A stretch of 64,000 nucleotides of DNA from a virus: positions 46,969 to 110,968 of the IMG/VR virus record IMGVR_UViG_3300032313_000518, one strand, 5' to 3'. The first letter of the stretch is position 1. Every line of letters begins with the position of its first letter. This document shows positions 6,777-16,927 of this stretch, piece after piece. The translations under genes and the position numbers were made by a program. A model generated the notes under the pieces. It was not told the origin of the DNA, ran no database searches, and saw only the letters and a program-made list of their open reading frames with translations.

Positions 6777-8009
6777 ATGTCGGAAAGAACAGACGCACTT
6801 GCAAATTTAGATAAAGAATTATTAAAAAAAGGTGTTGATTTGGTCACTATTGGATATGTTCATGATGTGATTTTAGATGAAACGCATCCAAAAGCCGAAG
6901 GTAATTCCGCTTATATTGGTGCTATTTTATATTCAAATTCAACTACCATTTCTGGTGATACTGATTTATTTATAGCACTACCAATAGATAGAAATATAAA
7001 AAATTTACCAGTAAAAAATGAAAGAGTTCAAATACATCATTTTGGTCAAAGTGAAAAATACTCTTTAATAGAAAATTCATCAAATCCATCGGTAACTGCA
7101 AATGAAAGTCAAATAGCAGGAGCTATAGCTGGTGGTTCTACTGGAAACCAACCACCACCCAAAATTGATATAGATGTAGCTGTAACTGAAACTGCAAAAA
7201 CAAATACGGATACTTCTAAAAAATACAATGGGTATGGTAAATATTATAAAGGTCAAATAGGAATTCATAATTTAAAAATGTACGAAGGTGATAATGTAAT
7301 TCAAAGTAGATTTGGACAATCGATACGTTTTAGTGGTTATAATAATCCAAACAGTACATTTTCACCAACAATCATTATTAGAAATAAAGAAACTTCACTA
7401 AATCAAGGTAACACCAAAGCCAAGATATCAGTAGAGGAGGATATAAATAGGGATGGTAGTAGTATAGTATTATCTTCCAATGAATACCAATTACCATTTC
7501 AGCCTGGTAATTTAGATGAAAAAGGAAATAGTGATTGGAGTGAAAATGCAAGTCCAATAAGTTGGCTGCCAGGTACATTTCCATCAAAATTGGTTGGTGA
7601 CCAAATTTTAATAAATTCTGGTAGAATTATAATATCATCAAAATCAGCAGAAATGCTTTTTTATTCTAAAAAAGATTATGGATTTATATCAGAGGGAATG
7701 CTTCACATAGATAATAAGCAAGGTATAAGAGCAATTGTTGGTGATAAAATACTTATAAAAACAAATAGTCAAGATATAAAATTTATAACAGACCAAGGAA
7801 AAATTGAATTAGGTAATATTAATTTAGAACCATTGGTTATGGGAAATAAATTGGTAAATATTTTAAAAGATTTAATAAGTTTAATTACTCAACAGCAATA
7901 TCTAACTCCATCTGGTCCAAGTGCGGAAGGGCCGGTAAACAAACCGCAATTTGATTCTCTAGCATCTAAATTAGATACTATATTAAGTGCTTTAAATAAA
8001 ACATCATAA
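6777..8009 (+). CDS. Baseplate hub/central spike protein, gp5-like OB-fold
   Basis: The protein has 410 residues. The N-terminal 110 residues (VTIGYVHDVILDETHPKAEG, then YIGAILYS, VKNERVQIHHFG) read as the OB-fold of gp5/VgrG spike proteins. A Ser/Thr linker and a beta-rich middle follow. The end, LVMGNKLVNILKDLISLITQ, resembles the C-termini of spike-associated proteins. Unlike T4 gp5, no lysozyme domain is inserted; the muralytic activity seems to lie in the next gene, which starts one base after this stop. It would act at the tip of the tail tube in the baseplate centre. The identification rests on pattern and position. Confidence 0.6.
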   Translation: MSERTDALANLDKELLKKGVDLVTIGYVHDVILDETHPKAEGNSAYIGAILYSNSTTISGDTDLFIALPIDRNIKNLPVKNERVQIHHFGQSEKYSLIENSSNPSVTANESQIAGAIAGGSTGNQPPPKIDIDVAVTETAKTNTDTSKKYNGYGKYYKGQIGIHNLKMYEGDNVIQSRFGQSIRFSGYNNPNSTFSPTIIIRNKETSLNQGNTKAKISVEEDINRDGSSIVLSSNEYQLPFQPGNLDEKGNSDWSENASPISWLPGTFPSKLVGDQILINSGRIIISSKSAEMLFYSKKDYGFISEGMLHIDNKQGIRAIVGDKILIKTNSQDIKFITDQGKIELGNINLEPLVMGNKLVNILKDLISLITQQQYLTPSGPSAEGPVNKPQFDSLASKLDTILSALNKTS

Positions 8010-8010
8010 T

Positions 8011-10158
8011 ATGTCTTGGGACACATTTAAAGAAACTATATTAATAGTTGCAAACAATCCTAAAAGTATACCTGATAGAAATACTGTTGCAAAACTTTAT
8101 GCAAATGCATATGATACTGCTATAAAAAATGGAGGAGATACTAAAAACCAAACCCGTTTAATTAAAGGTAATGTTGAAAGTATGAGAGTAGCGTTTTTAG
8201 CTGCATTGGAAAAGGGTGTTACAACCTATGGACCTTATGATTTAGTTGCTCAAATGGGAGATGGTGTTAAGGCATATTGGGCAAATGCTACAATGGATAA
8301 GTATCCGGTTCCAATTGAATTACCCAATGGTGCGGTTGCCAACATAAACATTGTAGAAAATAACATAATTGAGGTAGGTGAGTGGTTAGAACCACTATCA
8401 ACACCATCTGCACCAAAGCCAGCAAATACACCACCTCCTGCACCAAAACAAAACCCAAAACCTTCCGATGATTATAATTTAAGAAAAATGTTGGATGATG
8501 CTGGTTATGCGGCCATAAAAAAATATGAAGATGAGGATGGTTGTGTTTCTTTAATAAGTGGTAAAACGGGATTGCAACTTACGGATTATAAAAAAGTTGG
8601 ATGTGGTGGGTATAACCCTGGACAAGATGCTCAAGAAAGAATTATAAAAGAAAGAATAAAAAATGTATTAGGATTTGATGTTTGGGCTAAAATACCACCC
8701 ATATTTAGAATGCAAATATATTCATTTATGTATAATGCCGATTCTACTGCAGATACGGCAACTGTAAAGGGTGACAAATTCAGATGGATTGCTGGCTTGT
8801 TGCAGGCAGCAAAAAATGAAACATCTCAATATAGAGCAAGCGTTAGAACGAATCAAATAATAAGAGATTTTGAAATACCTTATTTGAAAACATTAACAAC
8901 TGCTGATTTTCAAAAAATCTATCCAACTTATCTTAAAGTTTTAGATGAGATGTACAAAGCCATTAGTGATGCTGAGTTACAATCGTTAGCAAATAAAACA
9001 ACAAATGCAGAAAAAGCATTAGTTGTAAAGAAAGCATCAGGTTATAATCTTACTTGGAAAGATAGACCTTCTAAAATTCAAACACATTACGAATCCTCTA
9101 TTTTTGGAAAAAAAGATAAATCACCGCAAGAAGTTGGACAAACTAATGACCCATCGAAACAAACAACGGAAGAACCAACATCTAATATTCCATTAAAATC
9201 AGGTCCTATTCCACCAACAAATAATACTTCACTATTTGTTGATTATTTTATAAGAACCGCAATTGACCATTTAAATACAATAAAAGGAATAATTATTACA
9301 CAATCAAGTTATGGTATAATTAATGGACCTGGTGTATTAAATTGGAAAGGATATACGGTAAAAGGTACTGTTCAGACAAGACAAATTATTTCAGTTGGTG
9401 ATTTTACAGACAAATTAAAAGATTATTTAATATCTCAAGGTATTGTAGAAACAGAAGAAATAGTAGATGAAAATTCAGATGAAAAGGGAGGTGATGCCGT
9501 AACCTACACAAAATATAAAGGAGGAAGCAAACAACAAAAAAATGCAATGGCAAGTGCACTATTAAATGTACACAAAATCGGTACATATACAGATTATAAA
9601 GATTGGAAACAACCAAAGGGTAAAAATAATTTTTCAGTAGGATTTGATGTGGGACTTTGTGCTCAATGGACATTTAATATAGCTAAAAATTATGTTTTTT
9701 ATCTTAATGGGTTTGGTTCAAAATCAGATGGTCCTGCTTATAGAGCAGGTGCTAATGCAAATGAACGTGGATACTGGACTTCATTAAAATTTTTAGGTTA
9801 TAGATTGGATATTGATACTACGTTTGAATCCAAAGCACCTTTAGTAGCATTATTATCAGATGCTGAAAAATTTAATATAGGTGATGTTGCTGTATATTTT
9901 GGAACAGATGGTATAGAATTACCAGGTCATACACAAATATTTACAGGTGGATATGGTAGCGATTATCCTAAAGCCGGATATGGTACAGCAGCACCCAATC
10001 GTCCCAAGAAAAAATATTTAGAAAAGGGAGGGTGGGATAATGTTTCAAATTGGGAAACTGATGCTTACAACAACTATGGGAGTTCAATGGTTTATAGAAG
10101 TAAATCCAGTTCATCAAAAACTTGGAGATTATTGATATTTAGAGCACCATCCAAATAA
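8011..10158 (+). CDS. Bimodular tail-associated lysin with a CHAP-like cysteine peptidase domain
   Basis: The protein has 715 residues. Residues 1-130 are a small helical domain, followed by a Pro/Ala linker. Residues about 155-340 look like a lysozyme-like helical domain (KKYEDEDGCVSLISGKTGLQ, IPPIFRMQIYSFMYNADS) with acidic residues early in the domain. A second Pro/Thr linker follows. The C-terminal domain has C550 in GLCAQWTF and H640 in PGHTQIFTG with GDVAVYF before it, the Cys...GD...GH order of CHAP/NlpC-type amidases and endopeptidases. It follows the spike-like gene by one base, so local peptidoglycan digestion during injection is the likely role. It could alternatively be a free endolysin, but no holin lies beside it. 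Confidence 0.62.
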   Translation: MSWDTFKETILIVANNPKSIPDRNTVAKLYANAYDTAIKNGGDTKNQTRLIKGNVESMRVAFLAALEKGVTTYGPYDLVAQMGDGVKAYWANATMDKYPVPIELPNGAVANINIVENNIIEVGEWLEPLSTPSAPKPANTPPPAPKQNPKPSDDYNLRKMLDDAGYAAIKKYEDEDGCVSLISGKTGLQLTDYKKVGCGGYNPGQDAQERIIKERIKNVLGFDVWAKIPPIFRMQIYSFMYNADSTADTATVKGDKFRWIAGLLQAAKNETSQYRASVRTNQIIRDFEIPYLKTLTTADFQKIYPTYLKVLDEMYKAISDAELQSLANKTTNAEKALVVKKASGYNLTWKDRPSKIQTHYESSIFGKKDKSPQEVGQTNDPSKQTTEEPTSNIPLKSGPIPPTNNTSLFVDYFIRTAIDHLNTIKGIIITQSSYGIINGPGVLNWKGYTVKGTVQTRQIISVGDFTDKLKDYLISQGIVETEEIVDENSDEKGGDAVTYTKYKGGSKQQKNAMASALLNVHKIGTYTDYKDWKQPKGKNNFSVGFDVGLCAQWTFNIAKNYVFYLNGFGSKSDGPAYRAGANANERGYWTSLKFLGYRLDIDTTFESKAPLVALLSDAEKFNIGDVAVYFGTDGIELPGHTQIFTGGYGSDYPKAGYGTAAPNRPKKKYLEKGGWDNVSNWETDAYNNYGSSMVYRSKSSSSKTWRLLIFRAPSK

Positions 10159-10181
10159 ATCCCAAAAATAAACAATTTAAA

Positions 10182-10189
10182 TATTTATA
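10182..10189 (+). promoter_or_regulatory. Late-promoter-like box TATTTATA
   Basis: Exact 8-mer, 24 bases before the ATG at 10214. It heads the baseplate wedge operon (10214-16885). Confidence 0.55.
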
Positions 10190-10213
10190 TTAACAACAAC
10201 GAAAGATAATCAA

Positions 10214-10720
10214 ATGAATACGGATAAATTATTAAAAGCTATTCAAATTCTTATCAAAGAGGAGTTAAAACAACAACTCCCTGCTTTGATTAAAGAAGGA
10301 GTAAAAGCGGAAATGAAAAAGGTTTTAGCGGAAGGAAATACTAAACCGCAACCTAAAAAAGAAAGTGAAGGTTTTTCAATGGCTAAAGCAATATTGGGAG
10401 ATGATACTATTAAAGAATCGCTTGAAACTAAAGTAGTATCAAACAAACAATTTAGTAAAAACCCAATGATTAACCAAATTCTAAATGAAACTGCAATGGC
10501 TCCTGTGAGCAACGATGGCGGATTTAGAACAATGAATTTTGGACAGGGTGATATGGGGTCTGTTGTAGGTAGAACCGCAGTAGCTGAAAAAATGGGATAT
10601 GGTGATTTAGCTAGAGGACCTCAACCAAGTGGATTGGGTGTTCAAACTGGAGTGCCTGAATTAGATAAAGCATTGAATAGAGATTATTCGGAATTAGTAA
10701 AACGATTTAATAAAAAATAA
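10214..10720 (+). CDS. Unidentified protein preceding the gp25 homologue
   Basis: The protein has 168 residues. The first 45 form an amphipathic helix (KLLKAIQILIKEELKQQLPA). The rest is Gly/Pro-rich and probably flexible, ending LNRDYSELVKRFNKK. Two segments, VLAEG near residue 39 and ILNET near residue 95, fit the [ILV]-x-E rule for prohead protease sites, but the gene sits with baseplate genes so this may be chance. Its stop overlaps the gp25 start in TAATG, implying coupled translation. Function is unknown; a baseplate accessory protein is likely from position. Confidence 0.62.
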   Translation: MNTDKLLKAIQILIKEELKQQLPALIKEGVKAEMKKVLAEGNTKPQPKKESEGFSMAKAILGDDTIKESLETKVVSNKQFSKNPMINQILNETAMAPVSNDGGFRTMNFGQGDMGSVVGRTAVAEKMGYGDLARGPQPSGLGVQTGVPELDKALNRDYSELVKRFNKK

Positions 10721-11148
10721 TGGCAGTAATATTAGGTAAAAAATTAGTTAAAGATACTAAAAATTATAATGATTATGCAGTTGGTATAACATTGCCAATA
10801 CAAATTGGAAATACTGCATTTAATCAATCATTTAGTGTTACCGAACAAGTAAAATCTAATATTAAAAACTTACTATTAACAAAGAAATATGAAAGAGTTA
10901 TGCAACCTGAATTAGGAAGTGGATTGCAAGAACTTTTGTTTCAATTTAACAATGATGATTTGGCTGGGGATATTGAAGATACAATAGTAAACGCATTATC
11001 TTTGTGGCTTCCATATGTAACAGTTGATACTATATTGATTGAGCAGTCAAACGAATTAAAAGATATGAATTCATTAAATGTTTCTGTTAAATTTAAAATA
11101 TTAAATAATCCATCTCTTGAGGTAGTAACATTTAAAGTAAGGGTATAA
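10720..11148 (+). CDS. 25: Baseplate wedge subunit, gp25-like
   Basis: The protein has 142 residues, close to T4 gp25 (132). The core NIKNLLLTKKYERVMQPELG followed by SGLQELLF is the typical gp25/W family signature, a helix then a conserved Glu-Pro(Glu)-Leu-Gly-Ser loop. VTVDTILIEQ and LNVSVKFKI are the last beta strands. In T4-like phages gp25 joins gp6 in the wedge core that attaches the sheath. The neighbouring gp6 homologue four bases downstream confirms the assignment. The start overlaps the preceding stop. Confidence 0.88.
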   Translation: MAVILGKKLVKDTKNYNDYAVGITLPIQIGNTAFNQSFSVTEQVKSNIKNLLLTKKYERVMQPELGSGLQELLFQFNNDDLAGDIEDTIVNALSLWLPYVTVDTILIEQSNELKDMNSLNVSVKFKILNNPSLEVVTFKVRV

Positions 11149-11152
11149 TTAT

Positions 11153-13186
11153 ATGGCAATAACTACAACAAATAAAAACTTTAAAAATAAAGGAAAAGAT
11201 ATAAAATATCTTGGTAAAGATTTTACTAGCTTTAGAAGTAATTTAATAGAATTCGCTAAAACATATTTTCCTAAATCATATTCTGATTTTAATGAAACTT
11301 CACCAGGTATGATGTTTATTGAAATGGCGTCATATGTTGGTGATGTTCTTTCATATTATGTAGATGATACTTTTAAAGAATCATTAATGCCATATGCAGA
11401 AGATATTCAAAGTGTAATTGCATTATCTCAATTTTTAGGGTATAAACCAAAAGTAACGGCTCCTGCAATTACTGATATAGCTGTCTATCAATTAGTTCCA
11501 TCGATTGGTACCGGTACATCAAATATACCCGATTCAAAATATTATTTAAGAATAAAAGAAGGAATGGTTGTGGAATCAACCAATACTATTCAATTCAGAA
11601 CAACTAGTTTATTGGATTTTTCAGATTCAAATAATAGACAAATAACTGTTTACCAAAGAGATTCAAATACAGGAGAACCAACTTTTTATTTGGTAAAAAA
11701 ATACGTTCAGGTTATATCTGCAATACAAAAACAAGAAACTTTTACATTTGGTACATATCAACCATTTCAAACTATTGATTTGATTGATACGAATGTAATA
11801 CAAATATATGATGTAAGAGATTCTAATAATAACAAATATTATGAAGTTCCGTATTTAGGACAGGAGATGATATTTGTTGATGAACCAAATAATGAAATAA
11901 ACGATCCTGATTTGGTTCAATTTAAAGACACAGTACCTTATGTATTAAAAACTATAAAAACGCCAAAACGATTTGTAGCTAAAGTAAATCAAGATAGTAC
12001 AACTACATTACAATTTGGAGCAGGTGACCCATCTGCTAGTGATGAACAATTAATTCCAAATCTTAAAAACGTTGGATTGGGATTACCAAACTCTATTAGT
12101 AGATTAGAAGAATCATTTGACCCAACAAATTTCTTAAAAACAAAAACTTATGGTACATCTCCATCAAATACTAATATAATTGTTAAGTATTATGTAGGTG
12201 GTGGGGTTGAATCTAATGTAGCACAGCGTACTATAACAAAAATAGCATCTGTTGAATATGATGAAAATTCTTCAACATTTACAAATCAACAATTACCCGT
12301 TTATAATTCAATAAAAAAATCATTATCAGTTGATAATGAAATGCCTGCGGTTGGTGGTCGTGGTGGTGAAACCATAGAAGAAATTAGACAAAATGCATTA
12401 GCAAACTTTGGCGCACAAAATAGAGCAGTAACTGCACGAGATTATCAAGTAAGAGCATTATCTTTACCATCTAAATATGGTGGTATAGCTAAAGTATATG
12501 CAACTGCAGATGGTACATTAGATAATAATTCACCCGCATCTATATTATCATCACCAAATCATTTACAAGAGTTTACTGATTTAGTAATGAGTTTTGTAAA
12601 TAAACCTGACATACAAGAACCAACATCAGCTGTAGTTAAGCAAGAACTTACTAAATATTTAGTTGGTAAAGAATCTAATTTAAAAGAAAAAAATAATCCA
12701 TTTGCAATTAATCTTTATTTGTTGGGTTATAATTTAAACAATCAATTAACAAATTTAAATAGAGCAGTAAAGGAAAATCTTAAAACATACTTAAATGAAT
12801 ACAGAATAATGACCGATGCTATTAATATAAGTGACGGATTTGTTATTAATATAGGAATTGATTTTGAGATAATTACTTATAAAAATTATAATAAGAGTGA
12901 AGTTTTAACAAATGTAATTACTGAATTAAAAAATTATTTCAATATTGATAATTGGACATTTAATCAAACTATAAATTTAAGTGAGGTTGAGTTAATGATT
13001 GCAAATATAGAGGGAGTATCATCAGTACCAATGTTAAAAATAACAAATAAATGTGGTGGTAACTATTCAAGTAATTCATATAATATAGATGCGGCAACTA
13101 AAAGTAAGGTAGTATATCCATCGTTAGACCCATCGGTTTTTGAAGTTAAGTTTCCGGATTCAGACATTAAAGGAAGAGCAAAATAA
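11153..13186 (+). CDS. 6: Baseplate wedge subunit, gp6-like (gpJ family)
   Basis: The protein has 677 residues; T4 gp6 has 660. DFTSFRSNLIEFAKTYFPKS and PGMMFIEMASYVGDVLSYYV form the N-terminal helical domain shared by gp6 proteins. GRGGETIEEIRQNALANFGA followed by QNRAVTARDYQVRALSLPSK near residues 400-440 is the most conserved gp6/gpJ signature. The C-terminal part (FNQTINLSEVELMIANIEGV) matches the gpJ-like end. It builds the iris ring of the baseplate together with gp25. It lies four bases after gp25 and overlaps the next gene in TAATG. Confidence 0.9.
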   Translation: MAITTTNKNFKNKGKDIKYLGKDFTSFRSNLIEFAKTYFPKSYSDFNETSPGMMFIEMASYVGDVLSYYVDDTFKESLMPYAEDIQSVIALSQFLGYKPKVTAPAITDIAVYQLVPSIGTGTSNIPDSKYYLRIKEGMVVESTNTIQFRTTSLLDFSDSNNRQITVYQRDSNTGEPTFYLVKKYVQVISAIQKQETFTFGTYQPFQTIDLIDTNVIQIYDVRDSNNNKYYEVPYLGQEMIFVDEPNNEINDPDLVQFKDTVPYVLKTIKTPKRFVAKVNQDSTTTLQFGAGDPSASDEQLIPNLKNVGLGLPNSISRLEESFDPTNFLKTKTYGTSPSNTNIIVKYYVGGGVESNVAQRTITKIASVEYDENSSTFTNQQLPVYNSIKKSLSVDNEMPAVGGRGGETIEEIRQNALANFGAQNRAVTARDYQVRALSLPSKYGGIAKVYATADGTLDNNSPASILSSPNHLQEFTDLVMSFVNKPDIQEPTSAVVKQELTKYLVGKESNLKEKNNPFAINLYLLGYNLNNQLTNLNRAVKENLKTYLNEYRIMTDAINISDGFVINIGIDFEIITYKNYNKSEVLTNVITELKNYFNIDNWTFNQTINLSEVELMIANIEGVSSVPMLKITNKCGGNYSSNSYNIDAATKSKVVYPSLDPSVFEVKFPDSDIKGRAK

Positions 13187-14256
13187 TGGCATACTATTTT
13201 TTAACAGCATCAAAAGATGCATCGGTTTATTTACAACAGCCTAACCAAAATACTGGGCTTGATGAAATATTAGAAATTAGTAAAGTTTATTATGGTAACA
13301 TAAAAGATGTTGCTAGAAGTATAATTAAATTTGATGTTGGATTTTTATCATCATCAATTTCAACCGGTACAATTGGATTGGATTCTGCTAATTTAATTTT
13401 AAGAGAAACTGAAAGTGAAGAACTTCCATTAGAATATACTATATATGCAAATCCACTTTCTGGAAGTTGGGATATGGGTATTGGTACACGATTTGATAAT
13501 GTATCTACGGCTGGTGTAACTTGGAATTACAGAGAGGGTGATACTAAAAAAGACTGGTTAGAAAATAATCTTAATTTAGGAACTGATGCCAATCCAAATA
13601 ATGGAACTGGTGGAACTTGGTGGACTGGTTATGGTGGTACTCAATCATATAGTTACCAAACAGCGGATATTAATATGGATGTTAAATCTATATTAAACGC
13701 ATGGATGAGTAGTTCTATTCCAAATGATGGATTTTTATTAAGATATTCCGATGTGGTTGAAAATAATACTGAAGATTATGGAATACTTAAATTTTTTAGT
13801 AAAGAAACACATACTATATATCAACCTAAAATTAGTATTGGGTGGAATGACCAATCATTTGTAACAGCTTCATTGACTGCTTTGACTTCCGAAGATATTA
13901 AAGTTAGTATATCTAATCTAAAAAAAGAATATAAATTAGGTAGTACTCCAAAATTAAGAATATTAGCTAGAGAACTATATCCATTAAAAACTTTTACAAA
14001 TACATTCGCTTATAATAGCGTTAAGTACTTACCACAAACAACATATTATCAGATAAAAGATTTTTCATCTGATGATGTAATAGTACCATTTTCGGACTAT
14101 TCAAAAGTAAGTTGTGATTCAAATGGAAATTATATAAATTTAAATCTTTCAAATTGGGAGGCTAATAGAACATATAAAATAGAATTTAAAATTGAACAAA
14201 ATGGTGGTGTTCAATATTTTGATAATAGTATAACATTTGATATAGTCAAATACTAA
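13186..14256 (+). CDS. Baseplate/tail protein with a DNRLRE-like domain
   Basis: The protein has 356 residues. The N-terminal 210 residues (FLTASKDASVYLQQPNQNTG, RSIIKFDV, ANLILRETE, GILKFFSKETH) follow the DNRLRE pattern: a declaration of strands, a conserved R-S-I-I-K-F-D, and a final F-x-S-K-E segment. DNRLRE domains are beta-sandwich modules of extracellular and phage structural proteins. The C-terminal half is another beta domain. Translation is coupled to gp6 by TAATG, placing it as a wedge or wedge-periphery component in the position where T4 has gp7 and gp8, though no homology to those is visible. Confidence 0.65.
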   Translation: MAYYFLTASKDASVYLQQPNQNTGLDEILEISKVYYGNIKDVARSIIKFDVGFLSSSISTGTIGLDSANLILRETESEELPLEYTIYANPLSGSWDMGIGTRFDNVSTAGVTWNYREGDTKKDWLENNLNLGTDANPNNGTGGTWWTGYGGTQSYSYQTADINMDVKSILNAWMSSSIPNDGFLLRYSDVVENNTEDYGILKFFSKETHTIYQPKISIGWNDQSFVTASLTALTSEDIKVSISNLKKEYKLGSTPKLRILARELYPLKTFTNTFAYNSVKYLPQTTYYQIKDFSSDDVIVPFSDYSKVSCDSNGNYINLNLSNWEANRTYKIEFKIEQNGGVQYFDNSITFDIVKY

Positions 14257-14258
14257 AA

Positions 14259-15263
14259 ATGGTAGTAGACACTAGTGGTTTAAAAAACGAACAAAAAATT
14301 AAAGAACTTTTAATTAAAGGTTCTGAAGCAATCACGACTAAAAATGATTTTGGTGTTCATATATTTAGTGGTTCTGCTATGGATGATGGAATCATATCTG
14401 CCAAACTACAAAAACCAAAATATGATAATTCTGAAATTCAAAAAACAGTCGATGTTCGAATAATAGAATTATTACCCCCATCCACTCCTGATGTTCCTGA
14501 TACTGTTTTGAGAAGCGTATATAATCCCGTAACTCAATCTGTAATAGATTTAACTTTTCAAGTTCAAACATTAAATGGTATTGTAAGTAATTTAACTGCA
14601 AAAGTTAAAGAAATAGAAATAGTTTCTCAAAGTTTAAAAATTGATATTGATTCAAAGGAATTAATAGTTGCAACTGCACAAAATCAAACCACACAAACAA
14701 ATACAAAGATATCAACAACTGTTATTAATTTGCAAAATGCAATACAAAAAGCAACTAACGAAGCACTACAAAGAGTTTCACTTTTTGCAAGAAATCAATC
14801 GTTGCAAACGGAAAATGAAAATTTAAAAGACCAATTATTTGGAAAAGCTGCAAAAATAGCAGAAGGAGCTAAAGTTGGGCAAGATTTCTCTGTTAAATCA
14901 ATTGCTAAATCTGATACAAATTTAGGTGATTTGGCATTTACTGCAAAGTGGGATGGTAATGGTGGTGTAACATGGATAAATGGGCCGGATATTGAAGTAT
15001 ATAATTTTACAAAAGATGCAATAACATTATCATTTTTTCCAAGCGGACAAGTTGGTGATGTATTCTACACTCCAAGTTCAGTAACGTTACAACCATCCGA
15101 AACTAAAATTGTAAAAATAGCAACAAAACCAAATGTTATATCTGATAAACCACCAAGAAGTGCTAATCAAGGTGATGTTACTTATACAGCTGCATTAACT
15201 GTTAAATCAAAAACATCATCAGCTACACTATCAGCTACATTTAAGAAAATAGGATTTGTATAA
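14259..15263 (+). CDS. Wedge-region protein with coiled coil and Ig-like C-terminus
   Basis: The protein has 334 residues. Residues 1-85 are mixed; residues about 90-205 form a long coiled coil (heptad positions filled by Leu, Ile and Val, with many Gln and Thr). Residues 215-334 form a beta-sandwich, Ig-like domain (LGDLAFTAKWDGNGGVTWIN; YTAALTVKSKTSSATLSA). Spacing of two bases from the upstream gene and eleven from the downstream one puts it in the baseplate operon. A trimeric fibre or a structural pin on the baseplate is plausible. I do not recognise a named family. Confidence 0.62.
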   Translation: MVVDTSGLKNEQKIKELLIKGSEAITTKNDFGVHIFSGSAMDDGIISAKLQKPKYDNSEIQKTVDVRIIELLPPSTPDVPDTVLRSVYNPVTQSVIDLTFQVQTLNGIVSNLTAKVKEIEIVSQSLKIDIDSKELIVATAQNQTTQTNTKISTTVINLQNAIQKATNEALQRVSLFARNQSLQTENENLKDQLFGKAAKIAEGAKVGQDFSVKSIAKSDTNLGDLAFTAKWDGNGGVTWINGPDIEVYNFTKDAITLSFFPSGQVGDVFYTPSSVTLQPSETKIVKIATKPNVISDKPPRSANQGDVTYTAALTVKSKTSSATLSATFKKIGFV

Positions 15264-15274
15264 ATTAAAATAAA

Positions 15275-16885
15275 ATGGCATTACAAACATTTAAGGAGGT
15301 AATACAAAACAAAGGATATAGAATTAGTTCTAAAGATAGACAAATTTTTGAAAAAGAAAATTTGCAATCTTTCTTTGGATTAAGTGATTCTGATGTAATT
15401 GAATTTGTAGTTTATGATGCAAACGATAATCAATTATCACAAGCTAATTATGGATTGGTTAGATATATAAAATTATCAACCCAAAATATTAAAGATTATA
15501 TCTTAATTCCAACTGGTACTGTTTTTCAAAAATACAAATTCCCAAAAGAATATTTTATTGATGTAGAACGATTACTTAAAGAAGCTGGATATACAAATGG
15601 TATATTTAAAACACAAGTAACATTATTAAATAAAAGGGTTGGTAGTGGTGAAGAACCAAATAATAAATTATGGATTTCCGAAATATCACCATCTAGAACA
15701 GAGATAAGATTATATCCTCTTAAAAAAGGTTTAGAAGAACATGCTGATTTGCAAGAAAGATTTAATATATTTACAAATAATAAAAATTTTAGAGAGGATA
15801 CTATATACAATATATCTACTTTTTTAGAAAAAATAAAAGCCGATTATATAACCGAACTTATTAAAAATAAATATACGGCAAAATGGTTTGATACATTAAG
15901 AGCTGAATTTAAAATAGCAAATTTTGATGAATTTGCTACAAAGATAAGAAATGTATTTGTACAAGCATCTGAATATGAATTTTCTAATAGATTTTCAACA
16001 ATAGGACAGCCTAATTATGGACAGGTAAAATCAACTAAACAAAATTTAGATTTATCTGTATTGGATATAACAAATACTTGTAAAAGAATTTTAACAGAAG
16101 TTATAAGTCATTATTTATTGTATCCTGATGTTAAAACAAAAGCAACTTTTGATTATGGATTTAATGTAAGTAATGATTATGTTACATCCGTATTACAAAG
16201 AAATGAAAGTGATACTGTGATAAATACGTTATTTCCGGTTCTTAGACAAACTACTATTTTAAAAGCTCCTGCTACTCCATTGGATACGGCTGTAACAAAG
16301 GAAGACCCAAGTAAACCAGCAGGTCCTGTTATTATAATAGAACAACCAAATCCAGAAAAACCAAAAACACCAGGCACAAATAATCCATACGATGGACAAA
16401 TTGATAAACCAAGCGATGCACCGCAAAGACCAAAACCACCGGTAGGAGGACCTCCAAAAGCAAATCCAATCGAAACCGACCCATTTGGAAATCCGACAGG
16501 TGGAGTTGCTGATCCTGTTCCACCACTTGGTGGCGGTGGAAATACTATTCCACCGGAGGGTGGAGCAACTACAAATCCATTGGAGGAAAATCCCGATGGA
16601 ACTTTAACTGGTGGAGGAACTACTCCTACTGATATACCTACTGCGGGTGGGGGAACTACTGGTGCACCAACCAATCCTTTTGCTGGAATTTATATACCTC
16701 CTATTCAAATAGCAATAGGTCCGCAAATACCTAATATTCCAAACCCACCATATGATGATAATCCGGTAATTACTGTACCTCCTGATAGTAATCCATATAT
16801 TGATAATCCATTTACAAATCCTAGTGATTTAGGTGCAAGTCCAGTAGATGGTGGTTTGGGATATGATGGATATTTTGGAAGTTAA
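15275..16885 (+). CDS. Baseplate-associated protein with a Pro/Gly-rich tail
   Basis: The protein has 536 residues. The globular N-terminal 330 residues include LWISEISPSRTEIRLYPLKK, a phrase I associate with baseplate-region proteins of marine T4-like phages, and a helical segment with FNIFTNNKNF. From about residue 345 to the end the chain is a Pro/Gly/Asn/Thr-rich low-complexity tail (PPLGGGGNTIPPEGGATTNP), probably extended and surface exposed. It is the last gene of the operon begun at 10214; the next gene has its own promoter-like box. Function is inferred from position only. Confidence 0.6.
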   Translation: MALQTFKEVIQNKGYRISSKDRQIFEKENLQSFFGLSDSDVIEFVVYDANDNQLSQANYGLVRYIKLSTQNIKDYILIPTGTVFQKYKFPKEYFIDVERLLKEAGYTNGIFKTQVTLLNKRVGSGEEPNNKLWISEISPSRTEIRLYPLKKGLEEHADLQERFNIFTNNKNFREDTIYNISTFLEKIKADYITELIKNKYTAKWFDTLRAEFKIANFDEFATKIRNVFVQASEYEFSNRFSTIGQPNYGQVKSTKQNLDLSVLDITNTCKRILTEVISHYLLYPDVKTKATFDYGFNVSNDYVTSVLQRNESDTVINTLFPVLRQTTILKAPATPLDTAVTKEDPSKPAGPVIIIEQPNPEKPKTPGTNNPYDGQIDKPSDAPQRPKPPVGGPPKANPIETDPFGNPTGGVADPVPPLGGGGNTIPPEGGATTNPLEENPDGTLTGGGTTPTDIPTAGGGTTGAPTNPFAGIYIPPIQIAIGPQIPNIPNPPYDDNPVITVPPDSNPYIDNPFTNPSDLGASPVDGGLGYDGYFGS

Positions 16886-16893
16886 AAAAAATA

Positions 16894-16901
16894 TATTTAT
16901 A
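16894..16901 (+). promoter_or_regulatory. Late-promoter-like box TATTTATA
   Basis: Exact 8-mer, 26 bases before the ATG at 16928. Confidence 0.55.
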
Positions 16902-16927
16902 AAGTAATAACACATAAGAAATAACAA

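Noticed and set aside
16177-16674. Minus-strand frame of 165 residues rich in Gly, Pro and Val
   Set aside because: Shadow of the Pro/Gly-rich tail of the 15275 protein.
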